The notes under the pieces were generated by a model. The model ran no database searches, had not been told where the DNA came from, and was given only the letters and a program-made list of their open reading frames with translations. Made by a program: the position numbers and the translations under genes. From the NCBI RefSeq assembly GCF_001476285.1, contig NZ_LDRU01000041.1, forward strand, positions 1 to 61,634: 61,634 bases of DNA, in the 5' to 3' direction. This document shows, in pieces, positions 1-9,245 of this stretch; position 1 is the stretch's first letter; every line of letters begins with the position of its first letter. Origin of the DNA: Microbacterium testaceum (GTDB lineage: Bacteria; Actinomycetota; Actinomycetes; Actinomycetales; Microbacteriaceae).

Positions 1-60
1 CACTCAACGTGAGGAGCGCGCCCGCGCCCCCGCCCGCGCCCGCGCTCCTCACGTTGAGTG
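1..60. repeat. Perfect 20-bp-arm palindrome joining two family-1 hairpins
   Basis: Bases 1-20 and 41-60 are exact reverse complements, with a C/G-only loop of about 20 bases. The outer 6-7 bases (CACTCAA / TTGAGTG) are the terminal bases of family-1 hairpins, and the right arm runs directly into the family-1 copy at 54-113. The left arm looks like the right end of another family-1 copy cut off by the window edge, so two copies probably lie head to head here. Confidence 0.7.
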
Positions 61-113
61 TCCAGAACACGCCGTAACGGCACCGCGGAATACGGCGTGT
101 CTTGGACACTCGA
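54..113. repeat. Family-1 palindromic element, copy A (GCCGTA inner stem)
   Basis: The outer arms TTGAGTGTCC and GGACACTCGA enclose an inner stem ACACGCCGTA / TACGGCGTGT with a loop of about 13 bases. The stem has one wobble and one mismatch. The element lies downstream of kdpC. The same outer arms recur at 5580, 35544, 41545, 42247, 59539 and 59764. Confidence 0.8.
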
Positions 114-224
114 GGTCGTTTCCCGAGTCGATACCGCTGCCCGGGCGCACGCGCGCCGCCGCCCCGCGCGGGGCGGGGCGGCGGCGAAGGACGCGACGGA
201 GGTCATGTCAGCGATTCTCGTCGC

Positions 225-809
225 TCACCGGGCGTCGAGCGCGCGATTGAGCTCGAACACGTTCACGCGCGGGTCGCCGAGGTAGCCGAGATCGCGCGGC
301 AGGGTGTGCTGCGCCACCAGCGCCTCGACCTCCGACGACGGGATGCCGCGAGCCTCCGCCACGCGCGCGACCTGACGCTCGGCGTTCTCGACCGAGATGT
401 CGGGATCGAGCCCCGAGCCCGAGGCGGTGACGGCGTCGGCGGGGACCGAGCCCGCACCGTTGAGGTCCCGGAAGTCCGACTGCCCCTGCTGGATCGAGGC
501 GATGAGGTCGGGGTTCTCGGGCCCGAGGTTCGAGCCGGTCGAGGCGGCCCCGTCGTACTTCGCGGCGGAGGGACGCGACTGGAAGTACTGCGGGAGCGCC
601 TGGCCGTCGGCATCCTGGAACGACTGTCCGATGAGGGTCGAGCCGACCACGGCGCCGTCGGCCGAGCGGACGAGCGAGCCGTTCGCCTGGAACGGGAGCG
701 CGACCTGGCCGATCGCGGTGATGAGCAGCATGTAGCCGACGCCGAGTACGGCGGTGAAGACGAGCATCGCGCGGACGGCGACGCCGGCGGTACGCAGGGT
801 GGTGCGCAT
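225..809 (-). CDS. kdpC: KdpC, K+-transporting ATPase subunit C
   Basis: This is the small stabilising subunit of the high-affinity KdpFABC potassium pump, a membrane complex induced at low K+. The 194-residue length is normal for KdpC. One N-terminal membrane helix lies at about residues 10-33, followed by the conserved extracytoplasmic part with the family motifs YFQSRPSAA, SNLGPENPDL, ASGSGLDPDIS and the C-terminal VNVFELNRALD. The ATG is preceded by AAAGG and sits 11 bases after kdpB, so it is the last gene of the kdpFABC operon. The sensor/regulator pair kdpDE is not in the window; it may lie beyond the left edge. Confidence 0.97.
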   Translation of the reverse strand: MRTTLRTAGVAVRAMLVFTAVLGVGYMLLITAIGQVALPFQANGSLVRSADGAVVGSTLIGQSFQDADGQALPQYFQSRPSAAKYDGAASTGSNLGPENPDLIASIQQGQSDFRDLNGAGSVPADAVTASGSGLDPDISVENAERQVARVAEARGIPSSEVEALVAQHTLPRDLGYLGDPRVNVFELNRALDAR

Positions 810-820
810 GAGGGGGCCTT

Positions 821-2962
821 TCAGAAGCCGGGGAGCAGGCTCACGACGAGGTCGATGAGCTTGATGCCGATGAAGGGGACGATGACGCCGCCGAGCCCGT
901 AGACGAGCAGGTTGCGGCTGAGGATGCTCGACGCGCTCGCCGCGCGGTATTTCACTCCGCGCAGGGCGAGGGGGATGAGCACGATGATGACGATCGCGTT
1001 GAAGATGATCGCGCTGAGCACCGCGGATGCCGGAGACGACAGCTGCATGATGTTCAGCACCGCGAGGCCCGGGAACACCCCCATGAACATCGCCGGGATG
1101 ATCGCGAAGTACTTCGCGATGTCGTTGGCGAGCGAGAACGTCGTGAGCGCCCCGCGGGTGATGAGCAGCTGCTTGCCGATGCGGACGATGTCGATGAGCT
1201 TCGTCGGGTCGCTGTCGAGGTCGACCATGTTGCCGGCCTCCTTCGCGGCCGAGGTGCCGGTGTTCATCGCCACGCCCACGTCGGCCTGCGCCAGGGCGGG
1301 GGCGTCGTTCGTGCCGTCGCCGGTCATGGCGACGAGGTTGCCGCCCTCCTGCTCGCGCTGGATGAGGGCGAGCTTGTCCTCGGGCGTCGCCTCGGCGAGG
1401 AAGTCGTCGACCCCCGCCTCGGCCGCGATCGCCTTCGCGGTGAGGGGGTTGTCGCCCGTGATCATGACGGTCCGGATGCCCATCGCCCGCAGCTCTCCGA
1501 AGCGCTCGCGGAGGCCGTCCTTGACGACGTCCTTGAGGTGGATGACGCCGAGCACGCGCCCCTCGCCTGTGGGCGTGAGGGTCGCGACGACCAGCGGCGT
1601 ACCGCCCGACTGGGCGATGGCATCCGTCTCGCTCTGGAGCTGCACGCGCAGCGCCTCGGGAACGGGGGATCCGGATGCCGCGAGCCAGGCCACCACGGCG
1701 GATGCGGCGCCCTTGCGCACCTGGGTGCCGTCGGCGAGGTCGAGTCCCGACATGCGGGTCTGGGCCGTGAACGGGACGGGTTCCGCGCCGCGGGGCATCT
1801 CGGCGACGATGCCCTGGGCCGCGGCCAGTTCGACGACCGACACGCCCTCGGGCGTCGGGTCGGCCTGCGACGACAGCGAGGCGTACTCCGCGAGCAGCGG
1901 GCCGCCGACACCGTCGAGCGGCACGAACGCCGACGCGCGACGGTTGCCGTAGGTGATCGTTCCGGTCTTGTCGAGCAGCAGCGTCGTGACGTCGCCCGCG
2001 GCCTCGACGGCGCGGCCCGACATGGCCAGGACGTTGCGCTGAACGAGACGGTCCATGCCGGCGATGCCGATCGCGCTCAGCAGCGCACCGATGGTCGTGG
2101 GGATGAGGCACACGAGCAGCGCCACGAGCACGGGGATCGACACCGGCGACGCGGCGTACGACGCGATCGGGTTCAGCACGAGCACCACGACGACGAACAC
2201 GATCGACAGGCTCGCGAGCAGGATGTTCAGCGCGATCTCGTTCGGCGTGCGCTGGCGCGAGGCGCCCTCGACGAGCGCGATCATGCGGTCGACGAAGGTC
2301 TCGCCGGGCTTCGACGTGATTCTCACGACGATCCGGTCGCTCAGCACGCGCGTGCCGCCGGTCACCGCGCTGCGGTCACCGCCCGACTCGCGCACGACCG
2401 GGGCGGACTCTCCGGTGATCGCCGATTCGTCGACGGTCGCGATGCCGTTGACGATGTCGCCGTCGCCGGGGATGAGCTCCCCGGTCTCGACGAGCACGAT
2501 GTCGCCGACGCGGAGGTCGCCCGAGGGGACGTCCTCGGTGGCGGCCCCGGATGCCGCGGGGTCGGCTTTCCCGTCGTACGAGACGACGCGGCGGGCCGAG
2601 GTCGTCGTGCGTGTCTTGCGCAGCGTCGCCGCCTGCGCCTTGCCGCGTCCCTCGGCCACCGACTCGGCGATGTTCGCGAAGAACACCGTGAGCCACAGCC
2701 AGATCGCGATGGCCCACGTGAACCCGAAGGGCAGCGACCCGTCGGCGCCCCCGAGGAACGGCTCGGCGATCGCGATGAGGGTCGTCAGGGCCGCGCCGAC
2801 CCACACGAGGAACATGACGGGGTTGCGCCACTGGGCGGCGGGGTTGAGCTTTCTCGCGGCACCCGGGAGGGCGGCGACGATCTGGGCGGCGCTGAAGGCG
2901 CGGCGCGGGGCGGCAGGGGTCGGGGTCTCGGCGGGAGCCGGGGCGTGGGTGAGCGTGGACAT
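821..2962 (-). CDS. kdpB: KdpB, K+-transporting P-type ATPase catalytic subunit
   Basis: This P-type ATPase subunit couples ATP hydrolysis to K+ uptake through KdpA. It is 713 residues. The phosphorylated aspartate is D331 in DKTGT, the actuator motif TGES is at 183-186, and the hinge motif [17 protein letters not shown] and the MITGDNP nucleotide-binding motif are present. Membrane helices lie around 47-70, 83-100, 248-265 and 275-300, with more at the C-terminus. The start overlaps the kdpA stop by one base (TGATG), which points to translational coupling. Nothing is missing or truncated. Confidence 0.98.
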   Translation of the reverse strand: MSTLTHAPAPAETPTPAAPRRAFSAAQIVAALPGAARKLNPAAQWRNPVMFLVWVGAALTTLIAIAEPFLGGADGSLPFGFTWAIAIWLWLTVFFANIAESVAEGRGKAQAATLRKTRTTTSARRVVSYDGKADPAASGAATEDVPSGDLRVGDIVLVETGELIPGDGDIVNGIATVDESAITGESAPVVRESGGDRSAVTGGTRVLSDRIVVRITSKPGETFVDRMIALVEGASRQRTPNEIALNILLASLSIVFVVVVLVLNPIASYAASPVSIPVLVALLVCLIPTTIGALLSAIGIAGMDRLVQRNVLAMSGRAVEAAGDVTTLLLDKTGTITYGNRRASAFVPLDGVGGPLLAEYASLSSQADPTPEGVSVVELAAAQGIVAEMPRGAEPVPFTAQTRMSGLDLADGTQVRKGAASAVVAWLAASGSPVPEALRVQLQSETDAIAQSGGTPLVVATLTPTGEGRVLGVIHLKDVVKDGLRERFGELRAMGIRTVMITGDNPLTAKAIAAEAGVDDFLAEATPEDKLALIQREQEGGNLVAMTGDGTNDAPALAQADVGVAMNTGTSAAKEAGNMVDLDSDPTKLIDIVRIGKQLLITRGALTTFSLANDIAKYFAIIPAMFMGVFPGLAVLNIMQLSSPASAVLSAIIFNAIVIIVLIPLALRGVKYRAASASSILSRNLLVYGLGGVIVPFIGIKLIDLVVSLLPGF

Positions 2963-4629
2963 CAGCGGACAAGTCCTTCGGCGAGGGGCCCCAGGGTGAG
3001 GACCGGGAAGTAGGTGAGAGCGGTGACGATCACCGCGACGCCGGCCAGCAGGCCCGCGAACTGCGGTCGATGCGTCGGCAGGGTCCCGGCCGTGGAGGGC
3101 ACGGCATCCTGAGCCGCCAGCGACCCGGCGAGAGCCAGCACGAACACGATCGGCAGGAAGCGCCCGAGCAGCATCGCCACCGCGAGAGCGGTGTTGAACC
3201 ACGCGGTGTTCGCGGTGAGGCCCGCGAACGCCGAGCCGTTGTTGTTGGCCGCCGAGGTGAAGGCGTAGAGCACCTCGCTGAAGCCGTGCACGCCCGGGTT
3301 GAGGATCGAGGTGTTCTCGACGTCCTCGCGGATGCCCGGCAGAGCGAAGCTCAGCGCCGTCCCGGCGAGCACGAGCGTCGGAGTGACGAGGATGTACAGG
3401 CTCGCGAGCTTGATCTCGCGGGGCCCGATCTTCTTGCCGAGGTACTCGGGCGTCCGGCCGATCAGCAGGCCGCCGACGAACACCGCGATCACGGCGAGGA
3501 TCAGCATGCCGTACAGGCCCGACCCGACCCCGCCGGGCGCGATCTCGCCGAGCATCATGTTGATCATCGGCATCATGCCGCCGAGAGCGGTGTAGCTGTC
3601 GTGCATCGAGTTCACGGCGCCGGTCGACGTGAGCGTGCTCGTCGTGCCGAACAGCGTCGAGCCGAAGATGCCGAACCGCACCTCCTTGCCCTCCATCGCG
3701 CCGCCCGCGAGGGTCGGTGCCGTGCCCGCGGCGGTGAGCTCGGCCCACGTGAGCAGAGCCGCGGATGCCACGAAGATCGCGCCCATCACCCCGAGGATCG
3801 TGTACCCCTGGCGGTCGTCGCCGACGATGCGGCCGAAGGCGCGGGGGAGCGAGAACGGGATCACCAGCATGAGGAAGATCTCGAGGAGGTTCGTCCACGG
3901 CGTGGGGTTCTCGAACGGGTGCGCCGAGTTGACGTTGAAGATGCCGCCGCCGTTGGTGCCGAGCAGCTTGATGGCCTCCTGGGATGCCACCGGCCCGCCC
4001 GGGATCGACTGGGCCGCGCCCGTGAGGGTCGTGGCATCCGTGAATCCGTTGAGGTTCTGGATGACGCCGCCCGCGAGCAGGACGACCGCCGCGATGATCG
4101 AGAAGGGCAGCAGCAGGCGGTAGGTGCCGCGCACGAGGTCGACCCAGAAGTTGCCGATCACGCCGCTGCGGCGATACGCGAAGCCGCGCACGAGCGCGAC
4201 CGCGACCGCGATGCCGACGGCGGCCGACACGAAGTTCTGCACGGTCAGGGCGGCGAACTGCGCGGTGTAGCCGAGCGTCGACTCGCCCCCGTACGACTGC
4301 CAGTTGGTGTTGGTGACGAAGGAGACGGCCGTGTTGAACGACAGGGCCTCACTCGGGGCATCGAGGCCCAGAGAGTAGGGCAGGACGGCCTGCAGGCGCA
4401 GGAGCGCGTACACGAACACGACGCCGACGAATGAGAACAACAGCACCGAGCGCAGGTACGCCTGCCAGGTCTGCGCGCTGCGCGGGTCGACGCCGATCAG
4501 ACGGTAGGTGCCGCGCTCGATCGCGAGGTCGCGCTGCCCGGTGTAGATGCGGGCGATGTAGTCGCCGAGCGGGCGGTACGCGAGGCCCAGGGCGACGACG
4601 AGGGTGAGGCTGGTCAGGAGAATCGCCAT
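2962..4629 (-). CDS. kdpA: KdpA, K+-channel-like subunit of the Kdp ATPase
   Basis: The potassium-binding and translocating subunit (555 residues) is a member of the superfamily of K+ transporters. The family signatures are visible: [59 protein letters not shown] and [13 protein letters not shown], spread over about ten membrane helices. The ATG follows the kdpF stop by one base and the stop overlaps kdpB, so kdpF, kdpA and kdpB form one tightly packed transcript. Confidence 0.98.
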   Translation of the reverse strand: MAILLTSLTLVVALGLAYRPLGDYIARIYTGQRDLAIERGTYRLIGVDPRSAQTWQAYLRSVLLFSFVGVVFVYALLRLQAVLPYSLGLDAPSEALSFNTAVSFVTNTNWQSYGGESTLGYTAQFAALTVQNFVSAAVGIAVAVALVRGFAYRRSGVIGNFWVDLVRGTYRLLLPFSIIAAVVLLAGGVIQNLNGFTDATTLTGAAQSIPGGPVASQEAIKLLGTNGGGIFNVNSAHPFENPTPWTNLLEIFLMLVIPFSLPRAFGRIVGDDRQGYTILGVMGAIFVASAALLTWAELTAAGTAPTLAGGAMEGKEVRFGIFGSTLFGTTSTLTSTGAVNSMHDSYTALGGMMPMINMMLGEIAPGGVGSGLYGMLILAVIAVFVGGLLIGRTPEYLGKKIGPREIKLASLYILVTPTLVLAGTALSFALPGIREDVENTSILNPGVHGFSEVLYAFTSAANNNGSAFAGLTANTAWFNTALAVAMLLGRFLPIVFVLALAGSLAAQDAVPSTAGTLPTHRPQFAGLLAGVAVIVTALTYFPVLTLGPLAEGLVR

Positions 4630-4630
4630 C

Positions 4631-4720
4631 TCAGAACTTCTCCGGACGGACGAGCGCGACCACGAGGTACACGACGGCGGCGACCGCGAGAACCGCGGCG
4701 AGGATCGAGAAGAAGATCAC
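4631..4720 (-). CDS. kdpF: KdpF, small stabilising subunit of the Kdp ATPase
   Basis: A 29-residue single-helix peptide starts at GTG and ends RPEKF. Length, hydrophobic pattern ([20 protein letters not shown]) and position immediately before kdpA are typical for KdpF, which helps hold the KdpABC complex together. Its GTG overlaps the stop of the upstream small ORF as GTGA. Confidence 0.9.
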   Translation of the reverse strand: MIFFSILAAVLAVAAVVYLVVALVRPEKF

Positions 4721-4896
4721 GAGCGGTCCCCGTCCTCGCGGGAGGTGCCGGCCGCGTTCGCGTCGGAACGCGCGGCGGAGGTGCCGCGGGGCGCGAGAAT
4801 GCTCGCCGGTGGGCCGAGCTTCTCGACCCCCTTGGCGACGAGGGCGACCAGCGCGAACAGCGCGACGGTCGCGACGAGGAAGACGGCATCGAGCAC
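4717..4896 (-). CDS. Small membrane protein translationally coupled to kdpF
   Basis: The predicted product is 59 residues from a GTG start with GGAG five bases upstream. One membrane helix (about residues 3-23, AVFLVATVALFALVALVAKG) is followed by a polar tail rich in Ala, Ser, Arg and Asp. The stop overlaps the kdpF start (GTGA), so it should be the first gene of the kdp transcript. I do not recognise a named family. A single-helix protein in this place could be a further small subunit or a regulator of the pump, but that is only inference from position. An upstream in-frame start at 4983 is possible but would add a Pro/Arg-rich leader with no hydrophobic part. Confidence 0.6.
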   Translation of the reverse strand: MLDAVFLVATVALFALVALVAKGVEKLGPPASILAPRGTSAARSDANAAGTSREDGDRS

Positions 4897-4985
4897 GACG
4901 ACTCCAGGATCGAGGGGGCCGCGGATTCGCGGATGCCGCGGGGGCGGCACGTCTGTCGATCCAACGCGCCGGGGGCCTGGCATCC

Positions 4986-5008
4986 CGCTTCCCTAACGCT
5001 TTCCCTAC
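4986..5008 (-). promoter_or_regulatory. Candidate kdp control region: tandem GTTAGGGAA-type repeat
   Basis: On the minus strand, about 90 bases upstream of the first kdp-operon start, two near-identical copies GTAGGGAAAGC and GTTAGGGAAGC lie back to back. A response regulator such as KdpE often binds direct repeats, so this is a possible site, but no consensus is matched and the assignment is weak. Confidence 0.25.
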
Positions 5009-5088
5009 GGGCCGCCCACGGACGCATACGCCGTGCTTACGCGGGCGGGCGGTGGGCTTCCACGACGCGGCGGGCGCAAGATGGAGGC

Positions 5089-5526
5089 ATGAGCGCCTCC
5101 GACGATTCCGGCATCCGGGTCACGGGGTCGCTCGTGATCCCGGCGTCCGAGCTGTCGTGGCGTTTCTCACGGTCGTCCGGCCCGGGCGGGCAGGGCGTGA
5201 ACACCACCGATTCGCGCGTGGAGCTGATGTGGGATGCCGGAGCCTCCACGGTGCTGTCGCGCGTGCAGCGCGAGCGGCTCGTCGAGCGCCTCGGGAACCG
5301 GCTCGTCGACGGGGTGCTGACGATCGCCGCGTCGGAGCACCGCCATCAGCTGCGGAACCGCGAGGCCGCGCGCGAGCGTCTCGCCGCGCTCGTCGCCGAC
5401 GCCGTGCGCGCTCCGGCGCCGCCACGGCGTGCGACCAAGCCGACGCGCGGATCGACCGAGCGCCGGCTGCGGGCGAAGCAGCGGCGCACCGACATCAAGC
5501 GGATGCGTCGTCGCCCGACCGACTGA
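5089..5526 (+). CDS. arfB: ArfB-type ribosome-rescue peptidyl-tRNA hydrolase
   Basis: This is a small relative of class I release factors that frees stalled ribosomes lacking a stop codon. It is 145 residues. The catalytic GGQ is at residues 33-35 in RSSGPGGQGVNTTDSRVEL. The C-terminal tail, from about residue 112 (RRATKPTRGSTERRLRAKQ onward), is strongly basic, as needed to sit in the empty mRNA channel. ATG has GGAGGC just upstream. It is divergent from kdp and stands alone; family-1 hairpin copy B follows its stop. Confidence 0.9.
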   Translation: MSASDDSGIRVTGSLVIPASELSWRFSRSSGPGGQGVNTTDSRVELMWDAGASTVLSRVQRERLVERLGNRLVDGVLTIAASEHRHQLRNREAARERLAALVADAVRAPAPPRRATKPTRGSTERRLRAKQRRTDIKRMRRRPTD

Positions 5527-5579
5527 CGCCGGCGCCCGCCCGCTCGCCCGCTCGCCCGCCCGCGCTCCCGCTCGCCCGG

Positions 5580-5637
5580 TTGAGTGTCCAAAACACCCGG
5601 ACATTTTTCTGAGGCGTCCGGGTGTTTCGGACACTCA
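5580..5637. repeat. Family-1 palindromic element, copy B (CCCGGAC inner stem)
   Basis: The arms TGAGTGTCCAAAACACCC and GGGTGTTTCGGACACTCA pair over about 22 bases with one mismatch, around a loop that includes TTTTT. It lies between the converging ends of arfB and the PLDc_N gene, where it could also terminate both transcripts. Confidence 0.85.
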
Positions 5638-5707
5638 GCACGCCTGGGACCCGCAGCAGGCGCCCGGCGCCGTCCTGACGCCGGGACAGGGTCACCGCCC
5701 TGGTGCG

Positions 5708-6094
5708 TCAGCTCCCCGCGCCCGCACCCGACCCGGGCGAGCCGCCCTCCGCGCGCCGCCGACGCACCTGCTCCTCGAGGTCGGCGAGGTGCATCTCGCG
5801 CTCGAGGTCGGCGATCTGCTGCTCGGTGCTCCGCGCGTCGTACGTGCGCGGGGCGGGTGCCGGCTCGGCATCCTTCTGCCAGCGCCGCGGGTCTCCGAAC
5901 GACATCGGCGCCTGCCGCTGCTCGTACTCGCGACCGATCGTGAACCACAGGATCGACCCGATCAGCGGCAGCAGCACGATGAAGAACACCCACACGAACT
6001 TCGGCATGTGCTTGACCTGGTCGTCGCGGCGCGTGATGGCGTCGATCAGGGCGATGACCATGACGGCGAGGGTCAGCAGGGCGAGGAGGGGCAT
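5708..6094 (-). CDS. PLDc_N-domain small membrane protein
   Basis: A predicted 128-residue integral membrane protein has helix 1 at about residues 1-20 and helix 2 at about 33-52. The segment PKFVWVFFIVLLPLIGSILWF plus the following GRE is the signature of the phospholipase D N-terminal (PLDc_N) two-helix domain, found alone in many small actinobacterial proteins with no catalytic part. A charged coiled-coil-like stretch (EQQIADLEREMHLADLEEQV) and a Gly-rich tail follow. An alternative GTG start lies 9 bases upstream. The biochemical role of the family is unknown. Confidence 0.7.
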   Translation of the reverse strand: MPLLALLTLAVMVIALIDAITRRDDQVKHMPKFVWVFFIVLLPLIGSILWFTIGREYEQRQAPMSFGDPRRWQKDAEPAPAPRTYDARSTEQQIADLEREMHLADLEEQVRRRRAEGGSPGSGAGAGS

Positions 6095-6157
6095 GCCCCC
6101 CACCCTGCCCGAGGGCCGCCGCCACGTCTACCGCCCCGGCAGCGCGACGTGGTGTGC

Positions 6158-6237
6158 CGAAACTCCTGAGACTCTGCGTTCGCGGCCTCGTAGAGGGGGC
6201 CGCGGGTCGATTCGACCTTGATCTCTCAGGAGTTTCG
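6158..6237. repeat. Family-2 palindromic element, copy 1
   Basis: Perfect 14-base terminal inverted repeats CGAAACTCCTGAGA / TCTCAGGAGTTTCG enclose about 52 bases. Two further inverted repeats lie inside: CGCGGCC/GGCCGCG and GGTCGA/TCGACC. It lies between the start of the PLDc_N gene and the end of the KimA gene. Related copies are at 46285 and 61466, with half a copy at 61619. Confidence 0.8.
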
Positions 6238-6300
6238 CTCCCACGCACACGCGCACGGGGCCGCGCCCGGCTCCTCGAGAGCAGGCCCCGGCGGACGGGC

Positions 6301-8343
6301 TCAGGATGCCGAGCCGCCGGGCCCCTTCCGCACGCGGGGCGCCGGCACCTCGGCGACCGGCTGTCCACCGCGCTGCTGTCCCGGGAGGGGTCGCGAGCGG
6401 CGGCCGTAGATGACCTCGGACGAGTCGAGCAGCCAGGGGACGAGCGTGATCGAGACGCCGTGCACGAGCATGAGCTGCTGCGCGAGGCGCCGCGAGCGGC
6501 GGTTGTGCAGGATCGACTCCCACCAGTGGCCCACGATGAACTGCGGCAGGTACACCGTCACGACCGAGGAGCCGTGCTTCTCGCGGTACGACTTGATGAA
6601 GCTCGACACGGGCGACGTGTACGTGCGGTACGGCGACTCGATGATCACGAGCGGGATCGGCATGTCGTGCTCGGCCCATTCGCGCTGAAGGCTCGCCGCT
6701 TCCTCGTCCGTGATCGCGACGTGCACGGCGAGCGTCTTGTCGTGCTTGGCCGCCAGGGCGTAGTCGATCGCCTTCATGACGGGCTTCTGCAGCCGGTTGA
6801 CGAGCACGATCGCCACGTCGCCGGACGCACCGAAGTGCACCGTGTCGTCCATCTGGATCTCGTGCTCGACGTCGCGGTAGTACCGGTTCACGCCGACCAT
6901 CAGCACCGCGAGGATCGGGATGGCGATGAACACCAGCCAGGCGCCGTGCGTGAACTTGGTGATCGTGACGATCAGCAGCACGAGCACGGTCATGCCGGCG
7001 CCCACGGAGTTGATCCACAGGCCCGAGATCGCCGAGCGGCGCTCGATCGCCGCGGACTGCTGCTTCGCGGCCTCGGGCGGCAGGCTCTTCAGCCCGCGCA
7101 GCGTCCGGCGCCAGTGCTTGACCATGCCGATCTGGCCGAGCGAGAACGACACGAAGACGCCGATGATGTACAGCTGGATCAGCGTCGTGAGGTTTGCCTG
7201 GTAGACGATCAGCACGCCGATGGCGACGATGCCGAGGATGATCATGCCGTTCGAGTACACGAGACGGTCGCCGCGGGTGTTGAGGGCCTTCGGGGCGTAT
7301 CCGTCGCGGGCGAGAACGGCGCCGAGCAGCGGGAAGCCGTTGAACGCGGTGTTGGCCGCGAGCAGCAGCACGCACGCCGTGGCGGCCTGGATGATGAAGA
7401 ACGGGATGCTGTTCATGCCGAACGTGGCGGCCGCGACCTGAGCCATGAGGCTCGGCTGCGGGTTGTTTGCGCAGTCGAAGCCGATGAGGTGGCACGGGTT
7501 CTCGGCGTAGTGCACGCCCGAGATGAGGGCGAGCAGCGTCAGTCCCGTGAACAGGACGATGGCGATGCCACCCATCATCGTGAGCGTCGTCTGTGCGTTG
7601 CGGATCTTCGGCATGCGGAAGGCGGGCACGCCGTTCGACACGGCCTCGACACCCGTCAGGGCGGAACATCCGCTCGAGAAGGCGCGCAGGATGAGCAGGA
7701 TCAGCGCCGCTTGCGTGAGCGATTCCGCCTGGACGGCGTACTGCGAGCTCTCCGCCACCGGGGCGTTGCCCAGCAGGGTCCGGCCGATGCCGACGACGAT
7801 CATGATTCCGACCGAGCCGATGAACAGGTACGTCGGGATCGCGAAGACGCTCGACGCTTCGCGCACGCCGCGCAGGTTCACGATCACGATGAGGATCACG
7901 AAGCCGACCGCGATCTCGACGCGGAACGGGTTCAGTTCCGGCAACGCCGAGATGATGTTGTCGACCCCGGATGCCACCGACACGGCGACCGTGAGCACGT
8001 AGTCCACGAGGAGCGCGGCGGCGACCACGACCCCGGGGATCTCGCCGAGGTTCTTGCTCGCGACCTCGTAGTCACCGCCACCGGAGGGGTACGCCTTGAT
8101 GAGCTGCCGGTAGCTCAGCACCACCACGACGAGCAGTACCACGACGGCCACGGCGACCCACGGGCTGAGCGTCAGGAGCGCAGTTCCACCGATGAGCAGG
8201 ATCATCAGCAGCTCCTGCGGGGCGTAGGCCACGGAGGAGAGGGCGTCGGAGGCGAAGATTGGCAGCGCCATCTTCTTGGGCAGGAGCTGCTCGTCGAGTT
8301 TTTCCGACGTCAGAGGCTCGCCGATGAGGATGCGCTTGGCCAT
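6301..8343 (-). CDS. kimA: KimA-type potassium importer (KUP/APC superfamily)
   Basis: A 680-residue membrane transporter has about 12 helices followed by a cytosolic domain from about residue 475. It matches Bacillus KimA along its length as I remember that protein: the N-terminal RILIGEPL, ASDALSSVAYAPQE, SYRQLIKAYPSGGGDYEVAS, the GCSALTGVEAVSNGVPAF segment, and PQFI-(5)-W-(3)-LHN near the end. In KimA an Asp and a Tyr seven residues apart in the first motif bind K+; here they are D33 and Y40. KimA imports K+ with protons, so this would be a second K+ system beside Kdp. The start is the ATG with GGAG seven bases upstream; a longer frame upstream lacks a binding site. A plain amino-acid permease is the alternative. 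Confidence 0.82.
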   Translation of the reverse strand: MAKRILIGEPLTSEKLDEQLLPKKMALPIFASDALSSVAYAPQELLMILLIGGTALLTLSPWVAVAVVVLLVVVVLSYRQLIKAYPSGGGDYEVASKNLGEIPGVVVAAALLVDYVLTVAVSVASGVDNIISALPELNPFRVEIAVGFVILIVIVNLRGVREASSVFAIPTYLFIGSVGIMIVVGIGRTLLGNAPVAESSQYAVQAESLTQAALILLILRAFSSGCSALTGVEAVSNGVPAFRMPKIRNAQTTLTMMGGIAIVLFTGLTLLALISGVHYAENPCHLIGFDCANNPQPSLMAQVAAATFGMNSIPFFIIQAATACVLLLAANTAFNGFPLLGAVLARDGYAPKALNTRGDRLVYSNGMIILGIVAIGVLIVYQANLTTLIQLYIIGVFVSFSLGQIGMVKHWRRTLRGLKSLPPEAAKQQSAAIERRSAISGLWINSVGAGMTVLVLLIVTITKFTHGAWLVFIAIPILAVLMVGVNRYYRDVEHEIQMDDTVHFGASGDVAIVLVNRLQKPVMKAIDYALAAKHDKTLAVHVAITDEEAASLQREWAEHDMPIPLVIIESPYRTYTSPVSSFIKSYREKHGSSVVTVYLPQFIVGHWWESILHNRRSRRLAQQLMLVHGVSITLVPWLLDSSEVIYGRRSRPLPGQQRGGQPVAEVPAPRVRKGPGGSAS

Positions 8344-8390
8344 CGGCGTCTCCACGCCGGGCTCGCGACTTTCTTCAGTCACGGCGCGCG

Positions 8391-8419
8391 ACATTACGCG
8401 CACTGGGGGCTGTGCGCAA
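8391..8419 (-). promoter_or_regulatory. Predicted sigma-A-type promoter of the KimA gene
   Basis: On the minus strand TTGCGC (-35, 8414-8419) and TAATGT (-10, 8391-8396) are separated by 17 bases. The leader to the ATG at 8343 would be only about 40 bases, too short for the c-di-AMP riboswitch that controls kimA in Bacillus. Confidence 0.55.
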
Positions 8420-8606
8420 TCTGACGCGCACCCGTTCACGGCATGGTCGCCAGACCGTGATGATGGGATGTTCTCGATCACGTGCGCTGTTCCCGTCGTC
8501 CGGTGCGACTTCGACGCGTGTGCACGGTGCTTCTTCGCGCCGGATGCCCACGGCCGCGTCGGCGGCGAGGACCGGATCGGAGGAGCTCGATGCCCGCGGG
8601 CACGGG

Positions 8607-9233
8607 TCAGCGCCCGATGGCCTCGAACTCTGCCGCAGCGGCCATCGTCAGTTCATCGCGCAGAGCCGCACGAGCCACGGCGGGCGACAGGGTGACGTCC
8701 TGCGCGCCGGCCGCCAGCGCCTCGGCGACCTGCTCGGGCGAGCGCAGGCTCGCGGCCAGGATCCGCGGCGTCCTGGTGATCGCGGCCATGCGGCGGACGA
8801 GCTCGATGCCGTCCCGACCTCGGTCGGTGGCGCGCCCGACATAGGGTGCGATGAATTCGGCGCCCGCGGCGTCGGCCAAGGCCATCTGCATGGGGTGGTA
8901 GACGGCGGTGATGAGGATGCGCGATCCGCTCCGGGTCAGCTCGCGGCCGACCGTGAGCCCCTCGACCGTGGCGCAGAGCTTGACGACGACGTCGGAGCCG
9001 AGCGTCGCGAGACGCGTCGCGGACCGGCGGAGTTCGGGCAGGTCTTCGCCCGTGGCCTGGGCGAAGAACGTGCCGACGCCGCGATCGCGTGACCACGCGA
9101 GAAGGCTCTCGACGTCGTCGCCGGTGAGGCCGGCCCGATCGAGGATGGTCGGGTTGGTCGTGACCCCGGCGAACAGGCCGGTCGCCAGGAGAGGTTCGAG
9201 TTCGGAGCGCTCGGCGCCGTCGAGGTAGAGCAC
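8607..9233 (-). CDS. Transaldolase-like fructose-6-phosphate aldolase (FSA/MipB family)
   Basis: A 208-residue small class I aldolase of the transaldolase superfamily. Members such as FSA cleave fructose 6-phosphate to dihydroxyacetone and glyceraldehyde 3-phosphate, or act on related sugar phosphates. Visible are FAGVTTNPTILDRAGL at 21-36, the Schiff-base lysine at K85 in VVVKLCATVEGL (usual form VKIPVT), ITAVYHPMQMALADAAGAEFIAPYVGR, and a C-terminal LAASLRSPEQV segment. The start is GTG with GGAG six bases upstream. It lies 12 bases after the FGGY kinase gene and is probably co-transcribed with it. The change from IP to LC after the lysine suggests a diverged substrate. Confidence 0.82.
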   Translation of the reverse strand: MLYLDGAERSELEPLLATGLFAGVTTNPTILDRAGLTGDDVESLLAWSRDRGVGTFFAQATGEDLPELRRSATRLATLGSDVVVKLCATVEGLTVGRELTRSGSRILITAVYHPMQMALADAAGAEFIAPYVGRATDRGRDGIELVRRMAAITRTPRILAASLRSPEQVAEALAAGAQDVTLSPAVARAALRDELTMAAAAEFEAIGR

Positions 9234-9245
9234 GGGATTCTCCGT

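Noticed and set aside
821..3898. A single 1025-codon kdpA-kdpB-like frame
   Set aside because: The kdpB frame is merely open upstream through kdpA; the true kdpB start is at 2962, where TGATG overlaps the kdpA stop and the family N-terminus begins.
8344..8606. Possible c-di-AMP (ydaO-type) riboswitch before the KimA gene
   Set aside because: A good promoter lies only about 45-75 bases before the start codon, leaving no room, and the conserved riboswitch core is not seen.
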